In this document: in pieces, positions 18,821 through 27,140 of the stretch
Layout of the letters: each line of letters begins with the position of its first letter
Numbering within the stretch: position 1 is the first letter of the stretch
NCBI GenBank assembly: GCA_030145195.1
Contig: JAQYVY010000017.1
Coordinates: 1 to 63,781 of the forward strand
From: Desulfuromonadales bacterium
GTDB taxonomy: Bacteria > Desulfobacterota > Desulfuromonadia > Desulfuromonadales > BM103
Direction: 5' to 3'
Length of the DNA stretch: 63,781 nucleotides
Notes under the pieces: model-generated
The model's database searches: none
What the model saw: only the letters and a program-made list of their open reading frames with translations
What the model was told of the DNA's origin: nothing
Position numbers and translations under genes: made by a program

Positions 18821-20443
18821 TTAGCCGAGGATTGCTTTTAGATCTGCTTCGGCGGTTGTGATCGGGCCGATGTTGTAGTTCTCAACCAGGAAGTTCAGCA
18901 CGTTCGGAGTGATGAAGGCTGGCAGAGTGGGTCCGAGTTTGATGTTCTTGATGCCCAGATGGAGCAGGGTCAGCAGAATCGCCACCGCCTTCTGCTCGTA
19001 CCAGGAGAGGATCATCGAGAGCGGCAGATCGTTGACGCCGCACTCAAAGGCATCGGCCAAGGCCAAGGCGACCTGGATGGCGCTGTAGGCGTCGTTGCAC
19101 TGACCGACGTCGAGGAGACGAGGGATACCGCCGATGTCGCCCAAATCCATTTTGTTGAAACGGAACTTGCCGCACGCCAGGGTCAGAATCACGGTATCTT
19201 TCGGCGCCTGCTCAGCAAACTCGGTGTAATAGTTTCGGCCTGATTTGGCGCCGTCGCAACCGCCGACCAGGAAGAAGTGTTTGATGGCACCAGCCTTGAC
19301 GCCTTCAATGACTTTATCTGCCACGCCGAGGATGGCGTTGTGGCCGAATCCGGTTAGAATCTCCTGGCCTGGATTGTCTTCAAAACTAGCACATTCTTGA
19401 GCTTTTTTGATTACCGCTGAAAAATCCCAACCTTCGACATGCTTGACGTCAGGCCATTGCACCAGACCCCAGGTAAAGAGCCGATCCTTGTAACTGTCAG
19501 CAGGTTTCTGGATACAGTTGGTGTTGAAGATGATGGCACCGGGGAACTTGGCGAACTCGCTGTGCTGGTCCTGCCAGGCGCCGCCAAAGTTGCCGACCAG
19601 ATGAGCATATTTTTTCAGACCCGGATAGCCGTGGGCGGGGAGCATTTCGCCGTGGGTGTAGATGTTGACGCCGGTTCCCTCGGTCTGCTTGAGCAGTTCT
19701 TCGAGGAACTTCAGGTCGTGGCCCGAGACCAGGATGGCCTTGCCCGCTTTGGTGCCGAGTTGGACCGGAGTGGGGACCGGGTGGCCGTAGGCTTCAACAT
19801 GGGCCTGGTTGAGCAGTTCCATGGTGACGTAGTTGATCCGACCGGCTTCCATCGCCATACCGACACAATCCATCAGCCCGAGGCTGTCATCGAGTTGTGC
19901 CGCCAGGGCCTTATGGGTGAAAGCGTAGATCTCGTCTGATTCCTTACCGAGGATGCGAGCATGGTCAGCGTAGGCCGCATAGCCCTTGATCCCGTAAGTG
20001 ATGATCTCACGTACAGAGTGGATGTCAGCATCGACATTGAAGTCTTTGACACCATGCAACGCGCCCAGCTTGACCTGCTCATCGATTGATGCGGGTAAGT
20101 CCCAGTCCTGAGCGGCGGCTGGAACGGTAGCGTCGTAAGCGCCGCAGAGTTGTTTGGCCTTGCCACGCAGGCGCACTCCTTCGGCAACAAACTTGGAGAC
20201 CTCAGCAGCATCGAAGTCGACGTTGGTGACGGTGGTGAAGAGACCGTCAATCATGAAACGGTCGATTTCCTGATCCTTGGCACCCTTCTCGCGAGCCTTG
20301 TCGGCCCAGAAGGCAATGCCCTTCATGGTGTAGACCAGTAGGTCCTGAAGCGCTGCGACCTCAGGTTGCTTGCCACAGACGCCGATTGCGGTACAGCCAG
20401 TTCCTTTAGATGCTTGCTCACACTGGTAACAGAACATTGACAT
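18821..20443 (-). CDS. hcp: Hybrid cluster protein (hydroxylamine reductase / nitrosative-stress protein)
   Basis: This 540-residue cytoplasmic protein starts MSMFCYQCEQASKGTGC. Cys5, Cys8, Cys17 and Cys23 would bind the N-terminal Fe-S cluster in the spacing of class I hybrid cluster proteins. Downstream motifs supply the hybrid Fe-S-O cluster ligands (for example VSGHDLKFLEE, FNTNCIQKP, LVGGCDGAKSGR and TLACGKFRFN). Hcp reduces hydroxylamine in vitro and acts as a nitric oxide reductase and S-nitrosylation enzyme in E. coli. AAGGAG precedes the start. An FNR/HcpR-type palindrome lies upstream and a strong hairpin downstream, so the gene is monocistronic. No hcr reductase is adjacent. Confidence 0.96.
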   Translation of the reverse strand: MSMFCYQCEQASKGTGCTAIGVCGKQPEVAALQDLLVYTMKGIAFWADKAREKGAKDQEIDRFMIDGLFTTVTNVDFDAAEVSKFVAEGVRLRGKAKQLCGAYDATVPAAAQDWDLPASIDEQVKLGALHGVKDFNVDADIHSVREIITYGIKGYAAYADHARILGKESDEIYAFTHKALAAQLDDSLGLMDCVGMAMEAGRINYVTMELLNQAHVEAYGHPVPTPVQLGTKAGKAILVSGHDLKFLEELLKQTEGTGVNIYTHGEMLPAHGYPGLKKYAHLVGNFGGAWQDQHSEFAKFPGAIIFNTNCIQKPADSYKDRLFTWGLVQWPDVKHVEGWDFSAVIKKAQECASFEDNPGQEILTGFGHNAILGVADKVIEGVKAGAIKHFFLVGGCDGAKSGRNYYTEFAEQAPKDTVILTLACGKFRFNKMDLGDIGGIPRLLDVGQCNDAYSAIQVALALADAFECGVNDLPLSMILSWYEQKAVAILLTLLHLGIKNIKLGPTLPAFITPNVLNFLVENYNIGPITTAEADLKAILG

Positions 20444-20596
20444 AATTGATAATCTCCTTATTGGGTTGCTATGTTTGAGGTTAACTGACGAAGGTTAAAA
20501 GGTAGAAAAAACTTTAACAGGTTTTTCACATTTATCATCCTCATTGTCGCTAATGATTTGGTATACTTAGACTTGTGTTGTCGTGATGTTGAAGTT

Positions 20597-20639
20597 ACTT
20601 TACTCGTTAACAGTGTTGATTTACTTTGACGAGGGTCAA
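20597..20639 (-). promoter_or_regulatory. Candidate HcpR-type operator and promoter of hcp
   Basis: The palindrome TTGAC-N4-GTCAA (20626-20639) has the form expected for a CRP/FNR-family regulator, and HcpR of sulfate- and metal-reducing deltaproteobacteria is predicted to use such sites ahead of hcp. On the minus strand a TAAAGT -10 element (20597-20602) lies 23 bases downstream of the site. This places the palindrome near -41.5, as for a class II activator. The untranslated leader would be about 150 bases. Confidence 0.6.
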
Positions 20640-20722
20640 GAAATACAAATAGAGGCTGGCGAACGGAGACTGCGCTCAGGAGATTATTGACCAATCTGCA
20701 GCTTTCAAGGTCTCACTTCTAG

Positions 20723-20882
20723 CAGCCTGTCGGACTATCAATGAACTGGCTGCAAATTCGCCTGTTTGGCCCATATCTCAGCTCCTTTTCGATCAATAGC
20801 TACGGCTATTACTCTCAAATGAGCTAAAATCTGGTCTCAAACATTCAAGTTTTCGCTTCAGCCCTGATAGTCCGACAGGCTG
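20723..20882. mobile_element. MITE-like element of 160 bp with perfect 18-bp terminal inverted repeats
   Basis: CAGCCTGTCGGACTATCA (20723-20740) is the exact reverse complement of the right end (20865-20882). The interior has no open frame of note but contains a small inner inverted repeat around ATAGCTACGGCTATT. A clear target-site duplication is not visible. Its right end stops 11 bases before the EVE gene start, so it may supply that gene's leader or promoter. Confidence 0.75.
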
Positions 20883-20893
20883 ATAGGGTTTTT

Positions 20894-21373
20894 ATGAAGT
20901 ATTGGTTGATGAAATCTGAACCGTCCTGTTTCTCTCTTGATGACCTGAAGAATCTGCCGCAGGGTACCGACCATTGGGATGGAGTCCGGAACTACCAGGC
21001 CCGTAACCTGCTGCGCGACGAGATCAAGGTCGGCGATGGTGTGCTCTTCTATCACAGCAACTGCCCTGAACCGGCGATTGTTGGTCTGGCGCAGGTTGTG
21101 CGTGAAGGCTATCCCGATCATACGGCTCTGGACCCGCGGGAAAAGCACTTCGACCCCAGAGCTTCAGATGACAGGCCGATCTGGTATGTGGTGGATATAC
21201 AGTATCTTTGCCATCTGCCGCATCCTTTGAACCGTGATGATTTAAGACAACATCCCTTCCTCTCTGAGATGGGGGTGCTACGAAAAGGCAATCGTCTGTC
21301 GGTGCAGCCGGTGACCGAAGCACAGTGGCTGGAAGTTTTGTCGATTAATGGAATCGTGGATCCAGAAAAATAG
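20894..21373 (+). CDS. EVE-domain protein
   Basis: The 159-residue protein begins MKYWLMKSEPSCFSLDDLKN and continues DHWDGVRNYQARNLLRDEIK, with FYHSNCPEPAIVGLAQVV. These are the hallmarks of EVE domains (PUA-like fold), which in eukaryotic and defence relatives bind modified bases in DNA or RNA. As a stand-alone bacterial protein its ligand is unknown. The start sits right beside a MITE-like element and has no strong ribosome-binding site. Confidence 0.92.
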   Translation: MKYWLMKSEPSCFSLDDLKNLPQGTDHWDGVRNYQARNLLRDEIKVGDGVLFYHSNCPEPAIVGLAQVVREGYPDHTALDPREKHFDPRASDDRPIWYVVDIQYLCHLPHPLNRDDLRQHPFLSEMGVLRKGNRLSVQPVTEAQWLEVLSINGIVDPEK

Positions 21374-21390
21374 CAATATAACCCAAAGAG

Positions 21391-21519
21391 GTTGGCCACT
21401 AAGACACTAAGACACGGATAAAACCTTGGCCTTTTGTTGCCGACTGCAGAAAAGCAAGGTTGCCTTTTTTTATCGTTTAATCGTTCCACTTAGCGCCTTC
21501 GTGACTTGGTGGCTAACAC
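21391..21519. repeat. Dispersed repeat, copy 10 (CACTAAGACAC variant)
   Basis: The left arm GGCCACTAAGACACTAAGAC and right arm CACTTAGCGCCTTCGTGACT then TGGTGGCTAA follow the same arm plan as the CGCAAAG family with diverged words. The same variant appears at copies 11, 16 and 17. Confidence 0.65.
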
Positions 21520-21577
21520 AACCTTGTTTGGCTAATTATTCTGAGTGCGAGGCGAGGGTTGTTTTACAGGCAGTAAG

Positions 21578-21608
21578 AGGCTGTCCCCGCAGTTAAAGGG
21601 ACGGTCCC
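21578..21608. repeat. GGGACnGTCCC fragments
   Basis: AGGCTGTCCCC (21578-21588) and GGGACGGTCCC (21598-21608) are separated by GCAGTTAAA, matching the paired layout at 2632-2661. Confidence 0.5.
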
Positions 21609-21660
21609 AGACGATAAGTTGAAAACCTAACATACATCGTTTTTCTCTGGAGAAAGAGCA

Positions 21661-24078
21661 ATGAACAAACTGATGAAGATCCTGGGAGCCATTGTTGCTG
21701 TTGTCGTTGTGCTGGTGGTTGCGCTGGTGGCACTGGCCAGCTTTTTAATTACACCTGAGCGGGTTAAACAGACGGTTCTCCCGCTGGCCGAGGAGAACCT
21801 GAATCGCAAGGTAACTCTGGGCGACATCAAGGTCAGCCTCTTTTCCGGGATCGAAATTCATGATTTGGTGATTTATGAGCCAGAGAGTGATGAGACTTTT
21901 GTGGCTTCAGACCTGGTTCGTCTCCGGTATCAGTTGTTGCCGCTGCTCGCGATGAAGGTCGTGGTTGATGAAGTGCGACTCGAATCTCCGGAGATTCGCA
22001 TCGTACGGCGGCAAAATGGTCTGTTTAACTTCAGCGACCTGATTGCCGAAGCGCAACCAGATTCTGATAAAGACAAAGCTGCTGAAGCGAAGACCGAGAC
22101 TGTCGCGGCGAAGTCAGGGTCAGCCATCAGCTTGCTGGTCTCGCAGCTGAGTCTGCAGAATGGGAAATTGGTTTTTTTCGATCATGTGCTTAATAACACT
22201 GCTCCTTATCGCTACGAGCTTTCAGGCTTGCAGGTGGTGGCCAAGGGGGTGACTCTGGCGGACGAGATCCCGTTGTCAGTGCAATGCCAATTCAATGGCA
22301 GTCAGCTAAAGCTTGACGGCAAGGTCCGTCTCCAGCCGTTGTTTGGCCAATTTGAAATTGGCTTGAAAGATTTTGATGTCACCGCGTTCAAACCTTATTT
22401 TCAGGATGCTGTCCCTGGCGAACTCGGTGGCCTGAAGCTGAGCCTTGATACGAAGCTTGAAGTCAGCTTGGAACAGATAGCCGCAATTGGAACCTTGACC
22501 GCAAGCAATCTTGATCTGTTGCTTGACGCGCTGCCAGATACACCGATTGATGATGCACGTATCGGTGTCGATTTCGATGTACAGCTTGATCTCAAAGAGG
22601 GGCAGCTTGGAGTCCAGAAGCTGGCTTTTGATTACAATGGTATTGTTGCTGAAAGCTCTGGGACTGTGACGAAACTTTTTGATAAACCCGTTGTTGCTAT
22701 GACAGTGTTGGTTCCAGGACTAGACATCAGGTCGGCTCTCAACGCTATCCCGCGAGCTCTGGTAAATGATTTTGCTGATCTTGATCCTGCGGGTCTGATC
22801 AAAGCCGAAGCCCGTTTGAGCGGTGGCATCGATGCTCCCGCAGCTTTGTTGCAGTCGGCAAAACTTGAGCTCGACAAGGTGCAGGCGACAACCGGTGGTC
22901 AGCGCCCCGCTTTGTCCGGACGACTGCTGTTGACCGGCGATAAACTTGTTTCAGAAAACCTGAGAGTTCAACTCGGTGACAATAGCGCCGACATTCAGCT
23001 TTCGGCTGAGAACCTGTTTGGCAAGACGGTTATTGCCACTGCTGATGTGAGTTCAAAGCGTTTCCTGCTCGATCCCTTGATGCAAGGTGCTGCCGGTGCG
23101 GAGCAGGATCAATTGAACGCCGCCGGGAGCGCGTCGGTTAAACCTGACTCAGTTGAAGAGCTCGGACCCTTTGATATCCCCCTGCAGGCCACCGGTAGCA
23201 TCCGTCTCGGTGAGACGGTTTGGAAAGGGTTGGCGATTACTGATTTCGTCGCTCTTTATGAACTCAAGAACAACATCTTTACCCTCAGTCGCATGGATGG
23301 ACAAGTGGCAGGAGGTTCTTTCAGTAATAGCGCCCGGATCGATCTGGGCAAGAAGGGCTTGAGCTATTCCGCTCAACTTGGAATCAAGACGATTCAGGCC
23401 GATCCCCTGATCACAGCGCTCGCTCCGAAATCCGCCGGTGCTTTATTCGGTGCCATGGATATGACATTTGCCTTAGATGGTCGTGGTACGCAATGGCAGA
23501 GTCTCAGCCGTAAGTTGTCAGGGCAGGGCGAGATGCTGCTTGCTGATGGCCGCCTCGTCAGCCCGACTCTGATCAACGGTTTGGGAGCTTTCTTGCAGCT
23601 GCCCGATCTGAATGACATTAAGTTTAAAAATTTTCAGGGTAATTTTCGTGTGAAAGATGGCAAGCTGGAGCTGGACAGCCAAATGGTCGGGACTACATTG
23701 AAACTTTACCCGAAAGGGAGTCTTGGGCTGAATGGTGATCTGAACATGGCGATCGATACCAGACTGAGCCCCGAGTTGTCCGCCAAGTTGGATCGGAAAG
23801 GGCAGGTGGCCGGATATCTTTCGGATCAGGACGGTTGGAGCCAGGTCCCGTTGTTGTTAACCGGGAGTATTGATTCGCCAAGTTTCAGGCTGGATCCCAA
23901 GGGCGTCAAAAAGCAGGCGACCAAGGCCTTAGGTCAGGAATTGAACCGACAGATTGACAAGCTGTTCAAAAAAGATCAGCCGACTCAGACGCCGGACGGG
24001 GGGGATTCGTCTGCTCCCGCCGAAGATCCAGGGGAAAAGCTGCTTAAAGATTCAATCCGGAATCTCTTTGGCAATTGA
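21661..24078 (+). CDS. AsmA-family protein
   Basis: The 805-residue protein has one N-terminal membrane anchor (about residues 8-32) and then a long periplasmic region rich in beta strands. The pattern TPERVKQTVLPLAEENLNRK just after the anchor, the VRLESPEIRIVRRQNGLFNF segment, and the C-terminal FQGNFRVKDGKLELDSQMVG with LDTRLSPELS-like text are typical of AsmA/TamB-type proteins. These proteins act at the cell envelope, probably in lipid transport between membranes or outer-membrane protein assembly. The C-terminal tail (about 770-805) is charged and proline-rich. It is preceded by GGAG and stands alone, with its neighbours giving no clue. Confidence 0.85.
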   Translation: MNKLMKILGAIVAVVVVLVVALVALASFLITPERVKQTVLPLAEENLNRKVTLGDIKVSLFSGIEIHDLVIYEPESDETFVASDLVRLRYQLLPLLAMKVVVDEVRLESPEIRIVRRQNGLFNFSDLIAEAQPDSDKDKAAEAKTETVAAKSGSAISLLVSQLSLQNGKLVFFDHVLNNTAPYRYELSGLQVVAKGVTLADEIPLSVQCQFNGSQLKLDGKVRLQPLFGQFEIGLKDFDVTAFKPYFQDAVPGELGGLKLSLDTKLEVSLEQIAAIGTLTASNLDLLLDALPDTPIDDARIGVDFDVQLDLKEGQLGVQKLAFDYNGIVAESSGTVTKLFDKPVVAMTVLVPGLDIRSALNAIPRALVNDFADLDPAGLIKAEARLSGGIDAPAALLQSAKLELDKVQATTGGQRPALSGRLLLTGDKLVSENLRVQLGDNSADIQLSAENLFGKTVIATADVSSKRFLLDPLMQGAAGAEQDQLNAAGSASVKPDSVEELGPFDIPLQATGSIRLGETVWKGLAITDFVALYELKNNIFTLSRMDGQVAGGSFSNSARIDLGKKGLSYSAQLGIKTIQADPLITALAPKSAGALFGAMDMTFALDGRGTQWQSLSRKLSGQGEMLLADGRLVSPTLINGLGAFLQLPDLNDIKFKNFQGNFRVKDGKLELDSQMVGTTLKLYPKGSLGLNGDLNMAIDTRLSPELSAKLDRKGQVAGYLSDQDGWSQVPLLLTGSIDSPSFRLDPKGVKKQATKALGQELNRQIDKLFKKDQPTQTPDGGDSSAPAEDPGEKLLKDSIRNLFGN

Positions 24079-24129
24079 TCGATTGGTCAACCTGAAGTCA
24101 TAAGATAAACAACATGTGAGGATGTTTTT

Positions 24130-24636
24130 ATGTCGGGAATCAAGCATTTTAGTGGTTTTGAAGTTGTCACGGCGGCGATGGAGGTGGAGAAGAATGGCCA
24201 CCGTTTTTATTCCATCATGGCCCAACGCGCGGCCGACACCCTGTTGCAGGAATTGTTTACGTGGTTAGCTCAAGATGAGGTAGAACATTTGCGGCGGCTG
24301 AATGCGCTGGCGGATAAATACAGTGATGGCGCTTTCTCGGATTATGAGGAAGATTTTCTGCCTTATCTGAACCGCTTTTCCGATACCGAAATCTTTCCGA
24401 ACGCGGAACGTCTGGAGGAGATTTTAAAAACCGACACGGCTGATGTGCAAGCGCTTGAGATGGCAATCGAGGCAGAGGAGAAGTTCGCCGCGTATTTTCA
24501 ACAGGCCAGCGCAATCGCCCAGACTCCCGATGGCAAAGAGGCTTTCGCCTGGCTTGCCGGGGAGGAGGAGCGCCATGCTCTGATTTTGAAAGAGCGGCGG
24601 GCTCAATTGTGTGGTGGTTGTTCCGGTTGTCGTTGA
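24130..24636 (+). CDS. Rubrerythrin-like ferritin-fold protein with cysteine-rich tail
   Basis: The 168-residue protein shows the two-fold four-helix diiron pattern: AAMEVEKNGHRFYS with AQDEVEHLRRL, and EMAIEAEEKFAAYF with AGEEERHALIL, each supplying Glu and ExxH ligands. It lacks a rubredoxin domain but ends CGGCSGCR, which could bind a metal. Such proteins take part in peroxide or iron handling in anaerobes. GTGAGGATG is just upstream and a strong hairpin terminator follows, so the gene is probably transcribed alone. Confidence 0.83.
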   Translation: MSGIKHFSGFEVVTAAMEVEKNGHRFYSIMAQRAADTLLQELFTWLAQDEVEHLRRLNALADKYSDGAFSDYEEDFLPYLNRFSDTEIFPNAERLEEILKTDTADVQALEMAIEAEEKFAAYFQQASAIAQTPDGKEAFAWLAGEEERHALILKERRAQLCGGCSGCR

Positions 24637-24702
24637 CTCGCAGCCAGTTCATTGATCGTTCGACAGGTTGCCCGAGTTCCTCATAGATTGTCCATTATAT
24701 AA

Positions 24703-24740
24703 CACGAAAGCCCCCAATCCTTGGATCGGGGGCTTTCGTG
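24703..24740. terminator. Strong hairpin terminator
   Basis: CACGAAAGCCCCC pairs with GGGGGCTTTCGTG around a short AATCCTTGGATC centre that itself can pair (ATCC with GGAT). It lies 66 bases after the ferritin-like gene and about 100 bases after the stop of the minus-strand gene, so it may serve both. Confidence 0.75.
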
Positions 24741-24840
24741 AATTACAGGTCAGTAAGGATTGAACCCTTCTGTCAAATTTATACCATCCAGATAATGTAG
24801 GTGTATAAATAAGGCATAAATATGGAACTGACTGAAGCAA

Positions 24841-25122
24841 TCAAACCAACGTAAATCCCTCACCGGCAAACTGAACATTGGCCGGATCATTGGCACGCGG
24901 CGGCGAGACGGCATGCACGCCTTTGCAGATCGGGCAACTCCCGACAAAAGTACCAAGAACAAAGGGGGCACTGCAGCCACCGCAAAACACCTCTAGTCCA
25001 CCATTGGGAATCGGTCGTTGCCTGAGGTTGCCGCCGTGGGCATGGGCAACAAATTCAACCAGATCTCTGCCTTCGGCAAAGGGCCCTGCACCGGCGGCAT
25101 GGCCGCATCCGCAATCGCTCAT
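24841..25122 (-). CDS. Small zinc-ribbon-like protein of unknown function
   Basis: I do not recognise the family. The 93-residue protein starts MSDCGCGHAAGAGPF and has two well-spaced cysteine pairs (FCGGCSAPF and SCPICKGVH, about residues 47-70) that would form one zinc ribbon. It has no signal peptide. AAGGAG lies upstream of the ATG. The frame and codon use are consistent with a real gene, and the next minus-strand gene lies 244 bases upstream, so co-transcription is possible but not shown. Confidence 0.65.
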   Translation of the reverse strand: MSDCGCGHAAGAGPFAEGRDLVEFVAHAHGGNLRQRPIPNGGLEVFCGGCSAPFVLGTFVGSCPICKGVHAVSPPRANDPANVQFAGEGFTLV

Positions 25123-25366
25123 GATTATTGCTCCTTGTTTAAGAGTGGATCATTCTGTCAAACGGAACATTGCCAACCGCTTGATTCTCAGAGGATAGAG
25201 ACAGTCGTGAGACAAATACATGACATAGGTCAATTCGCCCCGAATCTTTGGTCAGGCGAAACCGGCAGTGAAGGGTGGCATTAGAGAATCCGGCCCGTTT
25301 CAGGGGGCCTCTCTTGCTGTGATTTCTATTCGCGGAGCCCCTATTGCGAGATGATTTTACACCTGA

Positions 25367-26650
25367 TTATCGCGCTCGTTCTCTTCCACGCTCTACATCC
25401 ACGCCACGCAACAACAGAATCCCGAAAATAAAGAAGAGAGTCAGGGCTATGATGCCGATCCGGTTGGAGCCGGTCAGGTCGATCAGTAAGGCAAAGACCA
25501 GAGGTCCGAAAATCGAGGCGAATTTTGAACTGATGGCATAGAAACCGAAAAATTCGGCGCTGCGGGCTTGCGGAATCATGCTGGAAAAGAGCGAACGACT
25601 GATGGCCTGACTGCCGCCGAGGACAATCGCGACAGCAAAGCCGAGTAACCAGAACTCGGTGGCGCTTTGCATCACCGAGGCGTAGACGGCTATTGCGGTA
25701 AAGATCAACAGACTCAGTAGGATCGCAAACTTAGCACTAAAACGCCCTGCTATGCGGGAGAAGAGCAATGCGCCGGGGGTGGCGACGAATTGGATCATCA
25801 GGAAACATCCGAGGATGGTACCTGTGCTCAGGCCCAGTTCTTCGCGGGCGAAGATTGCTGAAACCGCAATAATTGTCTGAATGCCGTCGTTGTAGAGTAA
25901 AAAGGCGATCAGGAATCGACAGAGATCGGGGTATTGTCGCAGGTCCGAAAAGGCTTTTAGATAGTCACGAGGGGTGCGCAACCTCTGGGATGATTCCTTC
26001 TGGACGGTTTCGTCCCGAACCCAGGCGAAGGTCGGCAGGGCAAAGCAGAACCACCAGGCGCCGGTGAGCAGAAAACCGAGACGGGTCGCGGTGCTTTTGT
26101 CTGGAAGGCCCAACAGATCGTATTGTTGAATAAGGAGAAAGACCAGCAGCAGGGTCAGGCCACCGCCGATATAACCGAACGCGAATCCGCGCGCCGAAAG
26201 TCGATCCAGTTCGTGGCCTGTGGCCAGCCCCGGCAGATAGGCGTTGTAGAAAATGTTGCCTGCGGCAAAACCGATATTACCGAGAACAAAAAGTGCCGCT
26301 GCAAGCAGGTATTGACCTGGCCCGGTAAAAAACAGGCTGGCCGTGGCCAGAGAACCGAGGGTGCAGAAAGAAATCAGCAGGGGCCGTCGCCAACCACGAC
26401 AGTCGGACAGGTTGCCAAGGCCGGGCGCAGAGATGGCGACCAAAACCATGGAAAAAGAAACCGTATAACCCCAGAAAGCGGTGGCGGGAATTGGTTGACT
26501 GCTCCAGAACACCGGGACGCCTTGTTGTGGAACCAGTGACGCAAAGTAGACCGGCAGAACCGCACTCAGGATCACAGTGGCGAATGCCGAGTTGGCCCAG
26601 TCGTACATGCACCAACCGAGCTGCGCTTTATTTTTAATCAATCGCCGCAA
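25367..26650 (-). CDS. UMF1-type major facilitator superfamily transporter
   Basis: The 427-residue membrane protein has about 12 predicted spans and begins with LGWCMYDWANSAFATVIL, the signature of the UMF1 (Atg22-like) branch of the major facilitator superfamily. Further family text includes the FFGFYAISSKFASIFGPLVF span near residue 370 and LGGSQAISRSLFSSMIP near 345. Yeast Atg22 exports amino acids from the vacuole; bacterial substrates are unknown. No partner gene is seen. Confidence 0.88.
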   Translation of the reverse strand: MRRLIKNKAQLGWCMYDWANSAFATVILSAVLPVYFASLVPQQGVPVFWSSQPIPATAFWGYTVSFSMVLVAISAPGLGNLSDCRGWRRPLLISFCTLGSLATASLFFTGPGQYLLAAALFVLGNIGFAAGNIFYNAYLPGLATGHELDRLSARGFAFGYIGGGLTLLLVFLLIQQYDLLGLPDKSTATRLGFLLTGAWWFCFALPTFAWVRDETVQKESSQRLRTPRDYLKAFSDLRQYPDLCRFLIAFLLYNDGIQTIIAVSAIFAREELGLSTGTILGCFLMIQFVATPGALLFSRIAGRFSAKFAILLSLLIFTAIAVYASVMQSATEFWLLGFAVAIVLGGSQAISRSLFSSMIPQARSAEFFGFYAISSKFASIFGPLVFALLIDLTGSNRIGIIALTLFFIFGILLLRGVDVERGRERAR

Positions 26651-26700
26651 TACTCTGTCCCCCCGTTTGTTAACGGACTTTTAATGCAAGCAAAGGACGT

Positions 26701-26826
26701 TTTGGCCACTAAGACACGGAGACACCAAGATAATCGACTGGTGTAAACACAAATTACACCTTTAATGTTTTGAAATGACTGAAAAAACAAAGGATCTCGC
26801 CGTGACTTGGTGTCTTGGTGGCTCAC
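26701..26826. repeat. Dispersed repeat, copy 11 (CACTAAGACAC variant)
   Basis: The left arm GGCCACTAAGACACGGAGAC (26704-26723) faces CGTGACTTGGTGTCTTGGTG then GCTCACC on the right. Same variant as copy 10. Confidence 0.65.
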
Positions 26827-26863
26827 CTTTTATTGGATATAGTCCGGTTTGTTAGTTAACTCT

Positions 26864-26889
26864 GAGCGGGGACAGTTCCCAAACCGCTC
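26864..26889. terminator. Small hairpin containing a GGGACAGTTCCC fragment
   Basis: GAGCGG (26864-26869) pairs with CCGCTC (26884-26889), and the loop side carries GGGGACAGTTCCC (26868-26880), a relative of the GGGACnGTCCC fragments. It lies just past the end of the minus-strand gene 26895-27140 and could end that transcript; no T-tract follows, so this is tentative. Confidence 0.35.
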
Positions 26890-26894
26890 GACCC

Positions 26895-27140
26895 TCAACA
26901 CGTTCCTTTCTTGTATGCACAATCCTCTGGTAACCAATCGGCGGCGGCAACGACCTCGGGTGTCAACTGAACGCAGCCTTCATCAACGTCGAAACGTTTA
27001 TGGTAGACCCGGCATTCACGGGTGATGATATCGAGATGTTGGCAGGCGATCTTGGTGGTGTAGAAACGACCTCGCAAGTCCACCGACTTTTCAAAACAGC
27101 AGAGCCCGCAGCGTTGGCAGGTGTCCTCCCAAATTGTCAT
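26895..27140 (-). CDS. Small cysteine-cluster protein (YkgJ/YcgN-like)
   Basis: The 81-residue protein contains TCQRCGLCC near residue 8 and further cysteines at KIACQHLD, RECRVYH and DEGCVQL. This is the CxxCxxCC-type arrangement of the YkgJ/UPF0260 family, thought to bind a metal or Fe-S centre; function unknown. The start overlaps the stop of the upstream secreted-protein gene by four bases (27137-27140), so the two are translated from one message. Confidence 0.75.
   Translation of the reverse strand: MTIWEDTCQRCGLCCFEKSVDLRGRFYTTKIACQHLDIITRECRVYHKRFDVDEGCVQLTPEVVAAADWLPEDCAYKKGTC

Larger units (their letters stand above)
20444..20893. other. Intergenic region between hcp and the EVE gene
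   Basis: This 450-base divergent gap holds the hcp leader and operator on its left side and a 160-base MITE-like element on its right side. I see no gene in it. Confidence 0.6.

Noticed and set aside
24841-25198. Plus-strand frames opposite the zinc-ribbon gene
   Set aside because: The minus-strand frame has a ribosome-binding site and paired cysteines; the opposite frames have neither.
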